The notes: generated from the letters alone by a model not told the origin. 64,000 bases of DNA from Arachidicoccus soli (GCF_003600625.1 NZ_CP032489.1:1178001-1242000); one strand, 5' to 3'. Shown: positions 1 through 10,130, counted from the first letter of the stretch. Program-made: numbers and translations.

Positions 1-951
1 TTTGGAGGCCGTTTGGTAAGCCTGCAAGTGCCGGATAAAAATGGGAAAATGGTAAATGTAGTATGCGGATTCAAGAGCGTAGCCGACTATCAAAAATCAA
101 CAGAGCCCTATTACGGTGCGACGATTGGGAGGTTTGGCAACCGTATAGCCAAAGGCAGCTTTAGTTTGGAAGGCAAACAATATCATTTATTCTTAAACAA
201 CGGCCCCAACACATTACACGGCGGGAAAAAAGGTTTTCAATATCAGGTTTTCAATGCAACACAACCCGATAGCAGCACTATTGTCTTTACAAGAGTGTCC
301 AAAGATATGGAAGAAGGCTTCCCCGGTAATATGAATGTACAAGTCACCTATCATCTAAATAATAAAAATGGCTTAGAGATGGAATATGAAGCCCGTACCG
401 ATAAGCCAACAGTCGTAAACCTGACCAATCACGGCTTTTTCAATTTAAACGCAGAAGGTTCAGGGACTATACTAAATCACGAATTTCAGATATTTGCCAG
501 CAACTATACGCCAGTAGACACTACATTAATACCTACAGGTAAAATAGCATCAGTCACCAATACGCCATTTGATTTTAGAAAGCCCATGACGATGGGTTCG
601 AGAATAGATGCGGATAATCAGCAATTAAAAAACTGTAAAGGCTACGATATCAATTATGTATTGGATAGTACCAATGATTGGCATTTAGCTGCGATAGTTG
701 ATGGAGATAAGTCAGGCATAGAAATGCGGGTATACACAGACCAGCCCGGCTTGCAAGTATATAGTGGCAATTTTATGAATGCAGCCAACACGTTTAATAA
801 TGGAGTGAAAGACAGTTTCAGGACAGCCTTTGCGATGGAGACACAACATTTTCCTGATTCCCCCAATGAGCCCTCATTTCCTACAACGGAGTTAAAACCA
901 GGGCAAGTTTATCATACTAAATCGGAATATATTTTTTCGGTGAAAAAATAA
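1..951 (+). CDS. galM: aldose 1-epimerase (mutarotase), 5' end outside the window
   Basis: Interconverts alpha and beta anomers of aldoses such as galactose, glucose or arabinose. The reading frame is open from base 1, and the first codons (FGGRLVSLQVPDKNGK) already match the family's N-terminal GG-R-V-S-L strand. The gene therefore starts upstream, and the TTG at 13 is not a real start. Family landmarks are present: the GRFGNRI segment, the NNGPNTLHGG segment, the catalytic-acid His in TNHGFFNLN (codon 430-432), and the catalytic-base Glu in METQHFPDSPN (codon 838-840). Usual family length is about 340-380 residues; 316 are visible, so a few tens are missing, probably including a signal peptide. 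It lies 535 bases upstream of a SusC gene on the same strand and could serve that locus or an upstream one. The family call is secure; the exact sugar is not. Confidence 0.93.
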   Translation, partial: FGGRLVSLQVPDKNGKMVNVVCGFKSVADYQKSTEPYYGATIGRFGNRIAKGSFSLEGKQYHLFLNNGPNTLHGGKKGFQYQVFNATQPDSSTIVFTRVSKDMEEGFPGNMNVQVTYHLNNKNGLEMEYEARTDKPTVVNLTNHGFFNLNAEGSGTILNHEFQIFASNYTPVDTTLIPTGKIASVTNTPFDFRKPMTMGSRIDADNQQLKNCKGYDINYVLDSTNDWHLAAIVDGDKSGIEMRVYTDQPGLQVYSGNFMNAANTFNNGVKDSFRTAFAMETQHFPDSPNEPSFPTTELKPGQVYHTKSEYIFSVKK

Positions 952-1486
952 ATTAGAAATATAAAATGCATACATGTGCAAATGATTGAAGGCATCGCCA
1001 CAATAGTTAGTATATGAACTAATAAATAAAGCAATTATATAAAGGTAGGCAAGTATATGTTTCTAAAAAATTGTAGAAACATCTTGAAAGAAGACGCTAA
1101 ATAGTCTTGTTGCCGGAGGTTTTTGCAAGGTTGAAAGATTTTATCTCAATATCTGATCAGTAATAGCAATATATCTTAATAAAAAATGAATAGCGAAATA
1201 AATACGATTAGAAAAAACGATTCTTCGAAAAAAAGAATAAACAATTGCTTAAACGTATTTTTTTTTATAGGGCTTTTAAGCAAAACGCAAGGTGCTTTAA
1301 AGTTTTATAAAGGGATTATTTATAATAGCATTAAGGATGTTTAAAATAATTCTGTTTGAAGGGAAAAAATTATCATCCATTTAAAGTGATAATGAAGGTT
1401 GCAATTAAATATTATTCAAAGATTTGCTTCAATGATTTTGGTTTTCCGAGGCAGATGAAGCAGATTTTAAAATCCAATTATTACAT
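952..1486. other. 535-base intergenic region upstream of susC
   Basis: No RNA gene, repeat or recognised protein is visible. It holds a weak hairpin (arms gtttct/agaaac at 1059-1080) with no U-tract, and an ATG-initiated 52-codon frame at 1186-1344 that resembles no family I know. No TAnnTTTG element could be placed convincingly before susC; TATGTTTC-like and other AT-rich strings occur but depart from consensus. A long untranslated leader or a regulator site for the SusCD locus is possible but not shown. Confidence 0.5.
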
Positions 1487-4400
1487 ATGAACTCAAATCA
1501 TAAAAATATAAAGCCCTGCATTTATATGGCATTGCTCAGAAAAGTGGTATCAGTCATTTTAATATTATGGCTAATGCTAGGAGTCACTCAATTGAATGCC
1601 CAAAATGAAAAACAAACTTACACTGGAATTGTAACTAATAGTAGTGGCATTCCAATGCAAGGAGTTTCTTTAACTATAGTTAATAAAAAAGATAATGGAA
1701 CATTGACTAATGCGGCTGGTTCTTTTTCTTTAAAAGCAGAAAAAGGAGAATCCGTTTTTATTAGTTTCATTGGTTATTTATCGCAAAAAATAGATTTAGG
1801 CGACCAAAAAGATTTGAATATCGTTTTGGTACAGGCTGCAGATAGTTCTTTAAATGATGTGGTAGTAATCGGGTATGGAACACGTAAAAAAGAAAATGTA
1901 AATGCTGCTATTTCTACAATAAGTAGCAAAGATATGGAGGATGCACACAATGGTTCTACAGTAAGTTCTGCGTTAGCTGGCAAGATTCCGGGAGTAACCT
2001 TTAGAATGTCAGATAGCCGCCCTGGTGCAAGCGCCTCTGTCTCCATTAGAAACATGGGAACACCATTATATATTATCGATGGTATTCAGCAAGATGAAGG
2101 GCAGTTTAATAACTTAGCCCCGAATGATATTGAATCTATTTCTGTTCTTAAAGATGCCTCTGCAGCTATTTATGGAGTGCAGGCAGCCAATGGTGTAGTT
2201 CTGGTGACAACTAAAAGGGGGAGACAAGGTGCCCCAAATCGTATAAATGTCAACGCATATACTGGTTGGCAAAACTGGACGCGTTTCCCCAAAACTGTAA
2301 ATCTATATGACTGGGAAAAAGGAAAAGTAGAAGCTGATGTTAACCAAGGAAGAGTGCCAATTTCTCAAGAAGAACTAGATAAATATAAGGTAGGGACGCA
2401 GCCGGGTTATAAAAGTTTTGATTGGTATGATTTCATTGTGAAGAAGAATTCTCCATTAAACAATGTCAATATTAATTTTACAGGAGGCTCTGATAAGATA
2501 AATTATTACGTATCTGCGACCAATCTTTTTCAAAATTCAGTTTTAGGAAGGCAGTATAAATTTAATAGATCTAATATTCAAAGTAATATTGATGTTCAAG
2601 TTACAAAACGATTAAAAATTGGCGCGCAAATTAATGGTCGGGTGGAGGATCGTCAAAATCCTGGCGTCCCCGGTACAGACGATTATTGGGAAGCGCGCTT
2701 TGCAATCTTAAGGAATACTCCTTGGGAAAGACCTTATGCAAATGATAATCCTGCATATTTGAATGATATTGGGCATAACAATGAAAATTGGGGGTTGCTG
2801 AATACCACGCTTTCAGGTAAATATAGAGATACTTGGCGCGTATTGCAAACCAATTTGAATGCATCATACAATACCCCAATTAAAGGGCTATCTCTAAAAG
2901 GGATGTTCTCTTATTACTATGCAAACGAATTGCTTAATAACCATGAATATACATATGATGCTTACACTTATGACCCAAAAGATAGTACTTATAATATAAC
3001 TGGTGGAAGCTCTAATCCATGGAGAGAAAGAAGACAAAGAACTATTTTATCATCTAACGTTCAATTACAAGCTGATTATGTGCGCCAGTTTGGTAAGCAT
3101 AATATTGATTTAACTTTCGTAAATGAAAGAACTAGAAGACAAGACATGAATAATTGGCTTCATTCTGTGCCAACGACTAACATTTTGCCATTGATTTATT
3201 TTAATACAATGGATACCTATAATGATGGTGATGTAACTACTTCTAAAATAGGATATGTTGCACGTTTTAGTTATAACTATGATAATAAATATTATTTGGA
3301 TATTGCAGGTCGTAGAGATGCTTCAGCAATTCTTTCACCCCAGCATAAATGGGGTACCTTCCCTTCTGCAACTCTTGGGTATCGCATTACTAAAGAAAAA
3401 TTCTTTCAAGAATTGGTAAATCCCAATATATTAAATGAGCTAAAAATACGTGCATCGTATGGTGTTACGGGTGACGATAGGAATTTACCTATTGATGAAT
3501 TTTCTTATCTGGATGCATACAATTATAACAGTGGTTCTCCAGCAATATTAAATGGCAACCCGGTCATAACTTCGGCATACAGAGGCATCCCGATTACAAA
3601 CATCTCTTGGATTAAAAGTAAAATGTTAGATATTGGTTTGGATTATGGATTGTTCAATGGGAAAGTGAGCGGAGCTTTGGATTATTTTAAAAGAGAGCGT
3701 ACTGATTTACCTGGTACTAGATATGATGTTTTATTGCCAAATGAATTAGGTTATACGCTTCCGCAAGAAAGTCTGCCTCAACAAAGAGATAAAGTTGAAG
3801 GGTTCGAAGGCTCAATTGCCTATAGTGGCAAAATTAAAAATGTTAACTTTAGTATTGCCGGTAATTTATCCTTCTCGAGACCTTGGGATGTATCTAGTTA
3901 TAAACCAAGATATTTTAATTCATTAGATCAATATTATGCAGGACATACTAATCGCCCCCAAAACCTATTCTGGGGTTATATAGCTGTTGGTCAATTTAAA
4001 TCCCAAGAACAAATCAATAATTACCCGGTAAATGAAGACGGTCAAGGTAATAAAACCTTATTACCAGGAGATATAATTTATAAAGATTTAAACGGGGATG
4101 GGGTGATCAATGGAGATGACACAAGACCTATTGGCTGGGGTGAAGGAAGAAACCCACTTATTAACGGGGGACTTAATTTGGCAGCTAATTGGAAAGGTTT
4201 AGATATACACGTTGATTTTTCTTATGGCTCAGGTTACTCATTTAATCGTAATTGGGAAATGCGTTGGCCTTATCAAAATGGAGGTGCATTGCAAGAAGTA
4301 TTTTATAAAAGCCATTGGCATCACGAAGACATATATGATCCTAGTAGCCCATGGATTTCGGGTGAATATCCTCCTTTAACATTCAATAATGGAGGAGGGA

Positions 4401-4663
4401 ACAGTTACAACAAGAATTCGACATTTTGGTTGGTTAATGTAAAATATTTGCGCTGTCGCAATATCGAAATTGGCTACTCTCTTCCACAGGCGCTCCTTAA
4501 TAAAGTAAAAATCAATAAAGTAAGATTTTATGTAAATGCCAGCAATTTATTCTCTATCGATAACGTACACCAGTATGGTATTGATGCAGAAATCGCTGAT
4601 GGTAACGGATTGACCTACCCACAAAGTAGATACATAAATGTTGGTGTTAATCTTAGCTTTTAG
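1487..4663 (+). CDS. SusC/RagA-family TonB-dependent outer-membrane transporter
   Basis: Outer-membrane barrel that takes up oligosaccharides with its SusD lid, energised by TonB. The 1058-residue length is typical. In order: a cytoplasmic tail and hydrophobic signal peptide (to about residue 39, ending LNAQ); a carboxypeptidase-D-regulatory-like beta-sandwich (about 43-115) with the usual GIVTNSSGIPMQGVSL and ISFIGY strings; a TonB-box-like DVVVIGYGTRKKENV (about 124-138); a plug with SISVLKDASAAIYG and NGVVLVTTKRG; then the barrel ending in ...VGVNLSF with C-terminal Phe. No STN secretin domain precedes the regulatory domain, so it is not a FecA-type signalling receptor. The SusD gene begins 21 bases downstream. 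Substrate cannot be read from the protein; the downstream GH127 and GH2 enzymes suggest an arabinose-containing glycan. Confidence 0.95.
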   Translation: MNSNHKNIKPCIYMALLRKVVSVILILWLMLGVTQLNAQNEKQTYTGIVTNSSGIPMQGVSLTIVNKKDNGTLTNAAGSFSLKAEKGESVFISFIGYLSQKIDLGDQKDLNIVLVQAADSSLNDVVVIGYGTRKKENVNAAISTISSKDMEDAHNGSTVSSALAGKIPGVTFRMSDSRPGASASVSIRNMGTPLYIIDGIQQDEGQFNNLAPNDIESISVLKDASAAIYGVQAANGVVLVTTKRGRQGAPNRINVNAYTGWQNWTRFPKTVNLYDWEKGKVEADVNQGRVPISQEELDKYKVGTQPGYKSFDWYDFIVKKNSPLNNVNINFTGGSDKINYYVSATNLFQNSVLGRQYKFNRSNIQSNIDVQVTKRLKIGAQINGRVEDRQNPGVPGTDDYWEARFAILRNTPWERPYANDNPAYLNDIGHNNENWGLLNTTLSGKYRDTWRVLQTNLNASYNTPIKGLSLKGMFSYYYANELLNNHEYTYDAYTYDPKDSTYNITGGSSNPWRERRQRTILSSNVQLQADYVRQFGKHNIDLTFVNERTRRQDMNNWLHSVPTTNILPLIYFNTMDTYNDGDVTTSKIGYVARFSYNYDNKYYLDIAGRRDASAILSPQHKWGTFPSATLGYRITKEKFFQELVNPNILNELKIRASYGVTGDDRNLPIDEFSYLDAYNYNSGSPAILNGNPVITSAYRGIPITNISWIKSKMLDIGLDYGLFNGKVSGALDYFKRERTDLPGTRYDVLLPNELGYTLPQESLPQQRDKVEGFEGSIAYSGKIKNVNFSIAGNLSFSRPWDVSSYKPRYFNSLDQYYAGHTNRPQNLFWGYIAVGQFKSQEQINNYPVNEDGQGNKTLLPGDIIYKDLNGDGVINGDDTRPIGWGEGRNPLINGGLNLAANWKGLDIHVDFSYGSGYSFNRNWEMRWPYQNGGALQEVFYKSHWHHEDIYDPSSPWISGEYPPLTFNNGGGNSYNKNSTFWLVNVKYLRCRNIEIGYSLPQALLNKVKINKVRFYVNASNLFSIDNVHQYGIDAEIADGNGLTYPQSRYINVGVNLSF

Positions 4664-4684
4664 TAACCATTAAAATTATTTCAA

Positions 4685-6556
4685 ATGAAGAAAATATTTT
4701 TTATATCCATTGCCGTTGCCTTGTTATCATCGGCATGTAATGACAAAAGTTTTTTAACGAATGAACCAACATCTATCTTAACAACTGATCAGGTTTATTC
4801 AAGTTCTGAATTAGCTTTTTCGGTTTTAGCTAATTTATATAATGGATATGTAGACCAGCAAACTATTACCAATTGGGCGGAATTCACCAACTTTGATGAA
4901 GCCTTCCCATCAGAAGCAGGTAATTATTGGCGCGTGCAACAGATTAATTATCCTTATAACTGGTGGAGTCTGTGGAACTATGATTATATCCGTAATATTA
5001 ATTTATTTATTCAAAATTGTCAGGCTTCAACAAAATTGAGTGATGGAGATAAAACACAATTTATTGCTGAGGCGAGGTTTTTGCGCGCTGCTAATTATTT
5101 TGAGTTGGTAAAACGAATGGGTGGGGTCCCAATTATTACTAAACCCCTTACATATGATTATAGTGGTGATCCTACCTATCTGCAGCATCCAAGGGCAAAA
5201 GAATCCGAAGTATATGATTTTATTTTGTCAGAACTTGATACCATCAAAAATATACTTCCAGATGATGCAAGTATTCAAGACCGTGCAACAAAAGGAGTTT
5301 GTCTCGCAATGCAATCAAGAGCTGCTTTATATGCTGCATCCATTGCTAAATATGGGGTTAATACACCTTCTGTAAATCTACCGGGTGGTGAAGTTGGTAT
5401 TCCTGCATCTATGGCGAACGCTTATTATGAGAAGTCAAGAAACGCGGCCTTAGAACTAATCAATAGTGGTAAATATCATTTGTATATGAAACATCCGGAT
5501 GATTTGGCAACCAATTTTGCTGCGTTGTTTTATGATAAGTCCAATAATCCTGAGGTAATTTTTGCTCAAAATTTTAAACTAAAAAGTGGAACTGTAGAGG
5601 CCTGGACTTTAAATAATCAGCCACGTGCTATTGCAGAAGAAGCACAAGGTGGTCGTTTAAACCCTTCTTTAAATCTTGCATTACAATATGAGAAACTGGA
5701 CGGTACTTATGCACCGTTTAATACTGATAGTGATTATGCAAATGAAGGTGATATTTTTGCCAATAGAGATGCTCGTTTAGCAGGTACCTTTATATTACCT
5801 GGTAGTCAATTCAAAGGACAGAACGTAGATATTTGGGCAGGCTATATTTTGCCAGCTTCAAATAATACAATTATTACTTCCAATGTATTTGGTGGTCAGG
5901 CGCAGTTGCCGGGTAAAAACTACAAAGAGCAAGTTGTTGGTTTTTCAGGGCCAATCGATGGATTAGAATTTAGTGCGCAAACGGGCTTCTATGTACGTAA
6001 ATTTATGGACCCTGCAACTGGGTCAGGGCAAATAGGTACACAGAGTGAAGTTTGGTGGGTTAGATATCGCTACGCTGAAGTTTTGTTGAATATTGCAGAA
6101 GATGAATTTGAATTAGGTAATAATGATTCTGCTGCTATGTATTTAAATCAAGTGCGTCTCAGGGCAGGTCTTACTATTCCACTTACTCCATCAGAAATTA
6201 CTTTTGATAGAATAGTTCATGAAAGAAGGGTTGAGCTTGCATTTGAGGGACACGAATTATTTGATAACAAACGTTGGCGTATTGCTGATAAAGTTTGGAA
6301 TGGTCAACAAATATCTGCTCAAGACCTCTTCAATAATATAGGCAAAGCGTCTGCACCTAATACTATGATTTATGGGATGTGGCCTTATAAAATTTATCAA
6401 CCAGGCAGCATAAATGACGGAAAATGGATTTACAAAGTGCTTAAACCAAATGAAGTTACGGCTGCACATAATTTTCAATTAGGAAACTACTATTCACAAA
6501 TCGATCAAGGGATTTTAAGCAATAATTCAAAACTTGTGAAAAACCCAAATCAATAA
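4685..6556 (+). CDS. SusD/RagB-family glycan-binding outer-membrane lipoprotein
   Basis: Surface lipoprotein that captures glycan and caps the SusC barrel. It has a lipoprotein signal peptide with lipobox LSSAC, acylated Cys18. The body (623 residues) shows the family's tetratricopeptide-like helices, including FIAEARFLRAANYFELVKRMGGVP near residues 124-146, and the C-terminal helix set with YAEVLLNIAEDEFELGNNDSA, VRLRAGL and VHERRVELAFEGHELFDNKRW (about 460-535), all classic RagB/SusD signatures. It is 21 bases downstream of the SusC gene and clearly co-transcribed with it. Binding specificity is unknown. Confidence 0.95.
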   Translation: MKKIFFISIAVALLSSACNDKSFLTNEPTSILTTDQVYSSSELAFSVLANLYNGYVDQQTITNWAEFTNFDEAFPSEAGNYWRVQQINYPYNWWSLWNYDYIRNINLFIQNCQASTKLSDGDKTQFIAEARFLRAANYFELVKRMGGVPIITKPLTYDYSGDPTYLQHPRAKESEVYDFILSELDTIKNILPDDASIQDRATKGVCLAMQSRAALYAASIAKYGVNTPSVNLPGGEVGIPASMANAYYEKSRNAALELINSGKYHLYMKHPDDLATNFAALFYDKSNNPEVIFAQNFKLKSGTVEAWTLNNQPRAIAEEAQGGRLNPSLNLALQYEKLDGTYAPFNTDSDYANEGDIFANRDARLAGTFILPGSQFKGQNVDIWAGYILPASNNTIITSNVFGGQAQLPGKNYKEQVVGFSGPIDGLEFSAQTGFYVRKFMDPATGSGQIGTQSEVWWVRYRYAEVLLNIAEDEFELGNNDSAAMYLNQVRLRAGLTIPLTPSEITFDRIVHERRVELAFEGHELFDNKRWRIADKVWNGQQISAQDLFNNIGKASAPNTMIYGMWPYKIYQPGSINDGKWIYKVLKPNEVTAAHNFQLGNYYSQIDQGILSNNSKLVKNPNQ

Positions 6557-6617
6557 ATAATGATTTTACTTAATTACTTTAAGAAAATCCATTGTGCAAA
6601 TTTTAAATTTTTAAAAA

Positions 6618-7361
6618 ATGAAATACATAAAATTTTATAAAAAGATCTTAGTCATAGGTGGGCTTATGAGTTGTTTTAATGCCTGTAAAAAGGACAACTA
6701 TGCACCCCCCACTAATAAATTTACAGGGAGAGTAGTCTATCAAGGCACACCATTGGGTTTGAAGAACAATAATGGAGGTACTGTCTATTTTGAATTATGG
6801 CAGGGAGGGTATGGAAAAAGCGGAGCTATTAATGTATATTTTAATCAAGATGGTTCATTCTCTGATTTATTGTTCAATGGTACTTATAAGATGGTAATAC
6901 CAACCTCTCAAGGGCCATTTATGAGTATTGAGAATCCGGAAACACATACTGATACTATTCCATTAGTATTAACAGGAGACAAAACAATGGACATAGAGGT
7001 GATGCCTTATTATATGATTAATAATGCAAAGTTTATTATTGGTGCTGATTCCGTTGTAACAGCCTCATGTTCTGTTAAGAAGATAATTACAGATACAAAT
7101 GCAAAAGACATTCAGTTTGTAGCATTATATGTAAATCGTACAGATTTTGTTGACGATAATAACAGCTTTGTAAGTAATACAATTGCTGGAGGTGATATTT
7201 CAGATATGAACAATCTTTCTTTTACAGCTAAAATACCTACTAATATAGCTAATGCAAATATTGGAGTAGGTAAACAAAATTATTTTTATGCACGTATCGG
7301 GCTAAAAATAGTTGGATTAGATGATATGCTTTTTTCTGACGTAGTAAAAGTATCTCTGTAA
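6618..7361 (+). CDS. DUF3823-type lipoprotein of the SusCD locus
   Basis: 247-residue secreted lipoprotein. The signal peptide ends in a Cys-containing stretch (MSCFNACKKD), so the acylated Cys is at about residue 20 or 24. The mature part starts with a transthyretin/CNA-B-like sandwich (FTGRVVYQGTPLGLKNN, VYFELWQGGYGK, FNQDGSFSDLLFNGTYKMV), a pattern I associate with DUF3823. Proteins of this family usually follow SusC/SusD pairs in the Bacteroidota and are thought to be accessory surface glycan-binding proteins; no enzymatic residues are evident. It starts 61 bases after SusD. The role is inferred from position. Confidence 0.8.
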   Translation: MKYIKFYKKILVIGGLMSCFNACKKDNYAPPTNKFTGRVVYQGTPLGLKNNNGGTVYFELWQGGYGKSGAINVYFNQDGSFSDLLFNGTYKMVIPTSQGPFMSIENPETHTDTIPLVLTGDKTMDIEVMPYYMINNAKFIIGADSVVTASCSVKKIITDTNAKDIQFVALYVNRTDFVDDNNSFVSNTIAGGDISDMNNLSFTAKIPTNIANANIGVGKQNYFYARIGLKIVGLDDMLFSDVVKVSL

Positions 7362-7367
7362 TCTAAT

Positions 7368-7411
7368 GAATATGTTAACTGCAATAAAAGCTTATTGTGG
7401 TTAACATATTC
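7368..7411 (+). terminator. long two-tier intercistronic hairpin
   Basis: Perfect 12-bp outer arms (gaatatgttaac at 7368-7379 and its complement at 7400-7411) enclose a perfect 6-bp inner stem (caataa / ttattg, loop aagc), separated by a 2x2 internal loop. It begins seven bases after the DUF3823 stop codon. No U-tract follows (aaatttagata), so it may be a partial terminator, or an RNA-processing/stability element separating the SusCD-DUF3823 message from the enzyme genes. Confidence 0.6.
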
Positions 7412-7591
7412 AAATTTAGATATATAATGACTTGAAAGGTAAGGTGCATCCTATGTTTTACAATAATTTAGAAGTATAACAGAAGGGAAAAGGATTAATT
7501 TTCTTATGTTGGTAAATAATCTACCAAGAAAATAGCTGCTTTAGATTGTCAGCGTGACTTCTATATTAGATAGTTGACAAAACGATTATAG

Positions 7592-7599
7592 TAATTTTG
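7592..7599 (+). promoter_or_regulatory. Bacteroidota-type -7 element (TAATTTTG)
   Basis: TAATTTTG fits TAnnTTTG exactly and lies 16 bases before the ATG at 7616. A TTG at 7574-7576 is 15 bases upstream, somewhat closer than the usual 17-23. Together with the hairpin at 7368-7411 this suggests that the enzyme genes can be transcribed separately from SusCD. Confidence 0.45.
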
Positions 7600-7615
7600 A
7601 TAATTTGGAAAAATA

Positions 7616-10099
7616 ATGAATAAAACAACAAAAAATATTTTAAAAAATGGCAGCTTGGCAATTGCAGGCTTAAGCCTCTCTTTAGCCTCAATAGCACAAA
7701 AGCAAATAGCACCATCATATCCGCTGATTTCGCATAACACCTATTTTAGTATTTGGTCTAATAGTGATTTGCTCAACGAAAGCACCACTACGCACTGGAC
7801 AGGTGCGAAACAATCTTTAGTAGGAATCATAAAAGTTGATGGAAAGTTTTATCGTTTTTTAGGTAAACCAGCTGAAAGTTATACTTCAGTTTTACCTACT
7901 TCAGATCAACAAAGTTATCAAGTAAAATATACTGAAGAAAAACCCGGAGACAAGTGGATGCAACCAGGTTTTGATGCTACTAATTGGCAAGTAGGTATAG
8001 CACCTTTTAGTGATGATGTAAAAGAAGCTAAGACTTTGTGGAAGTCGAAAGATTTGTGGATGCGCAGAATATTTGATATCTCGGACATTTCCTTAAAGAA
8101 TTTATTTTTAAAAATTCACAATGATGATAATATCGAAGTGTATTTAAATGGTAATGAGATTTATCACAAAGAAGGTTGGAACGACCATTTTGAAGATGTG
8201 GATGTAAAAGGTGCAATTGAGAAAAATTTGAAAAGAGGTAAAAATGTGTTAGCTATTCATTGTGCGAATACAGCGGGGGGTGCATATTTGGATGCGGGTA
8301 TCGATCAAAAAATAATTCAGGCATCTAATGGTAAAATTTTATTGGCTATTCAAAAGAATGCTGAAATTACAGCGACACAAACGAAGTACAATTTTGATTG
8401 CGGCCAGGTTTCATTAGAAGTAAAGTTCATTTCGCCTTTACTTTTGAAAGCCCCAGAGGTCTTATCACGCCCTGTTTCATATATCTCTTATGGTGTAAAA
8501 TCTAGAGATGGAAAACCGCATCAGGTCGCTATTTATTTTGGTGCAAGCTCAGATGTAGCAGTGAATGTTCCTTCTCAAGAAGTAATTGCAGAAACTGCAA
8601 ATACAAAAGAACAAGACTTATTAAAAGTGGGAACAACTAGCCAACCTATTTTGCAGAAAAAAGGTGACAATACCCGAATTGACTGGGGCTATTTCTATGT
8701 AGGCGTAAAAAATAACGCAAATGCAGAACAATACATCAGTACAAGTGCCGAAGATGGCATTAATGCGTTTGTTTCGAATGGTCAAAATACAGCAGTACAA
8801 ACCAAAGGACATAGCCTGATGCTGAATACTGTTCTGAGCTTTGGCGCCATTAATTCGAAGACTGAAAAACATATAGAATTAGGTTACGATGAAATTTATT
8901 CGGTACAATATTTTCATCAGAATTTACGCCCTTGGTGGAACAAAGGTGGCAATAGCACGCTTCCTAAACAGATGGATATAGCAGCTAATGATTTTGCAAA
9001 AGTAGAAAAAGAGTGTAATAGCTTTGATCAACAGCTCTTTAGCAATGCCGTAAAGTCCGGGGGAGAAGATTATGCAAAACTTTGTGCATTGGCTTATCGT
9101 CAAAGCATTGCGGCACATGCATTGGTACAAAGTCCTACAGGTGAAATATTATTTTTATCCAAAGAAAATTTTAGTGGTGGGTTTATCAATACGGTAGATG
9201 TTACATATCCTTCTGCGCCGCTATATTTAATGTACAATCCAAAATGTTTGGAAGGGATGCTCAATGGTATTTTTTATTATAGTGAAAGCGGCCAATGGAA
9301 CAAGCCTTATCCTGCGCACGATTTGGGAACTTACCCTATAGCCAATGGACAGACTTATGGTGAAGATATGCCGGTAGAAGAAGGAGGCAATATGGTGATT
9401 TTAACGGCTGCAATTGCTAAAGTGGAAGGCAATGCCAACTATGCGGCGAAGCATTGGAAAGAGCTGACCAGATGGGTGAACTATTTGACTCAACAAGGGC
9501 TAGATCCTGCCAATCAATTGTGCACGGATGATTTTGCCGGTCACTTGGCAAGAAATGCCAACTTATCCGTAAAAGCAATTGTAGCAGTAGGATCTTACGG
9601 AATGATGGCAAAGATGTTGGGCAAGAAAGAAGACGCTGCAAAATATACCCAAATGGCTAAAGAAATGGCCAAGAAATGGATGCAACTGGCAAATGCAGGC
9701 AATCATTATGCGCTGACATTTAATGACAAAAATACCTGGAGTCAAAAGTATAATTTGGTTTGGGACAAAGTACTGGACTTAAACATTTTTCCAAAATCTG
9801 TTGCAGAGAAAGAAATTTCTTTTTATTTGACCAAGCAGAACAAATATGGTCTACCCCTTGATAGCAGAAAAACATATACTAAATCAGACTGGATCATGTG
9901 GACCGCAACCCTCTCCGATAATAAATCGACATTTGAAAAATTTGTGAGACCTATTTACAGGTATGTAACGGAGACCCCCGACAGAATACCTTTGAGTGAC
10001 TGGCATTATACGGAATCGGGTAAGCACGTGGGCTTTCAGGCAAGGAGTGTGGTAGGCGGCTATTTTATGAAAATGTTGGATGATAATTTGAATAAATAA
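7616..10099 (+). CDS. secreted glutaminase-like protein (DUF4964/DUF5127/DUF4965/DUF1793) with an inserted beta-sandwich module
   Basis: 827 residues with a signal peptide (LSLASIAQ, cleavage about residue 28). The N-terminal segment (about 29-95, PSYPLISHNTYFSIW...GKFYRFLG) looks like DUF4964. It is followed at about 110-230 by an inserted module (FDATNW, KDLWMRR, LKIHNDDNIEVYLNG, AIHC, AYLDAGI) that recurs at the C-terminus of the GH2 protein in this locus. The DUF5127-like middle and the helical (alpha/alpha)6-like DUF4965/DUF1793 region (about 480-820; NTVDVTYPSAPLYLMYNP, GEDMPVEEGGNMVIL, DDFAGHLARNANLSVKAI, DSRKTYTKSDWIMW) follow. The family is named after fungal glutaminase A, but bacterial members sit in glycan loci and their activity is not established. 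Likely periplasmic. Confidence 0.85.
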   Translation: MNKTTKNILKNGSLAIAGLSLSLASIAQKQIAPSYPLISHNTYFSIWSNSDLLNESTTTHWTGAKQSLVGIIKVDGKFYRFLGKPAESYTSVLPTSDQQSYQVKYTEEKPGDKWMQPGFDATNWQVGIAPFSDDVKEAKTLWKSKDLWMRRIFDISDISLKNLFLKIHNDDNIEVYLNGNEIYHKEGWNDHFEDVDVKGAIEKNLKRGKNVLAIHCANTAGGAYLDAGIDQKIIQASNGKILLAIQKNAEITATQTKYNFDCGQVSLEVKFISPLLLKAPEVLSRPVSYISYGVKSRDGKPHQVAIYFGASSDVAVNVPSQEVIAETANTKEQDLLKVGTTSQPILQKKGDNTRIDWGYFYVGVKNNANAEQYISTSAEDGINAFVSNGQNTAVQTKGHSLMLNTVLSFGAINSKTEKHIELGYDEIYSVQYFHQNLRPWWNKGGNSTLPKQMDIAANDFAKVEKECNSFDQQLFSNAVKSGGEDYAKLCALAYRQSIAAHALVQSPTGEILFLSKENFSGGFINTVDVTYPSAPLYLMYNPKCLEGMLNGIFYYSESGQWNKPYPAHDLGTYPIANGQTYGEDMPVEEGGNMVILTAAIAKVEGNANYAAKHWKELTRWVNYLTQQGLDPANQLCTDDFAGHLARNANLSVKAIVAVGSYGMMAKMLGKKEDAAKYTQMAKEMAKKWMQLANAGNHYALTFNDKNTWSQKYNLVWDKVLDLNIFPKSVAEKEISFYLTKQNKYGLPLDSRKTYTKSDWIMWTATLSDNKSTFEKFVRPIYRYVTETPDRIPLSDWHYTESGKHVGFQARSVVGGYFMKMLDDNLNK

Positions 10100-10130
10100 G
10101 TGCCAGTTAGAAAAATCTAAAAGATAAAAC

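Noticed and set aside
1186-1344. 52-codon ORF (MNSEINTIRKND...) as a protein-coding gene
   Set aside because: No recognisable family, extreme AT composition and no convincing start context. Kept only as an observation about the intergenic region.
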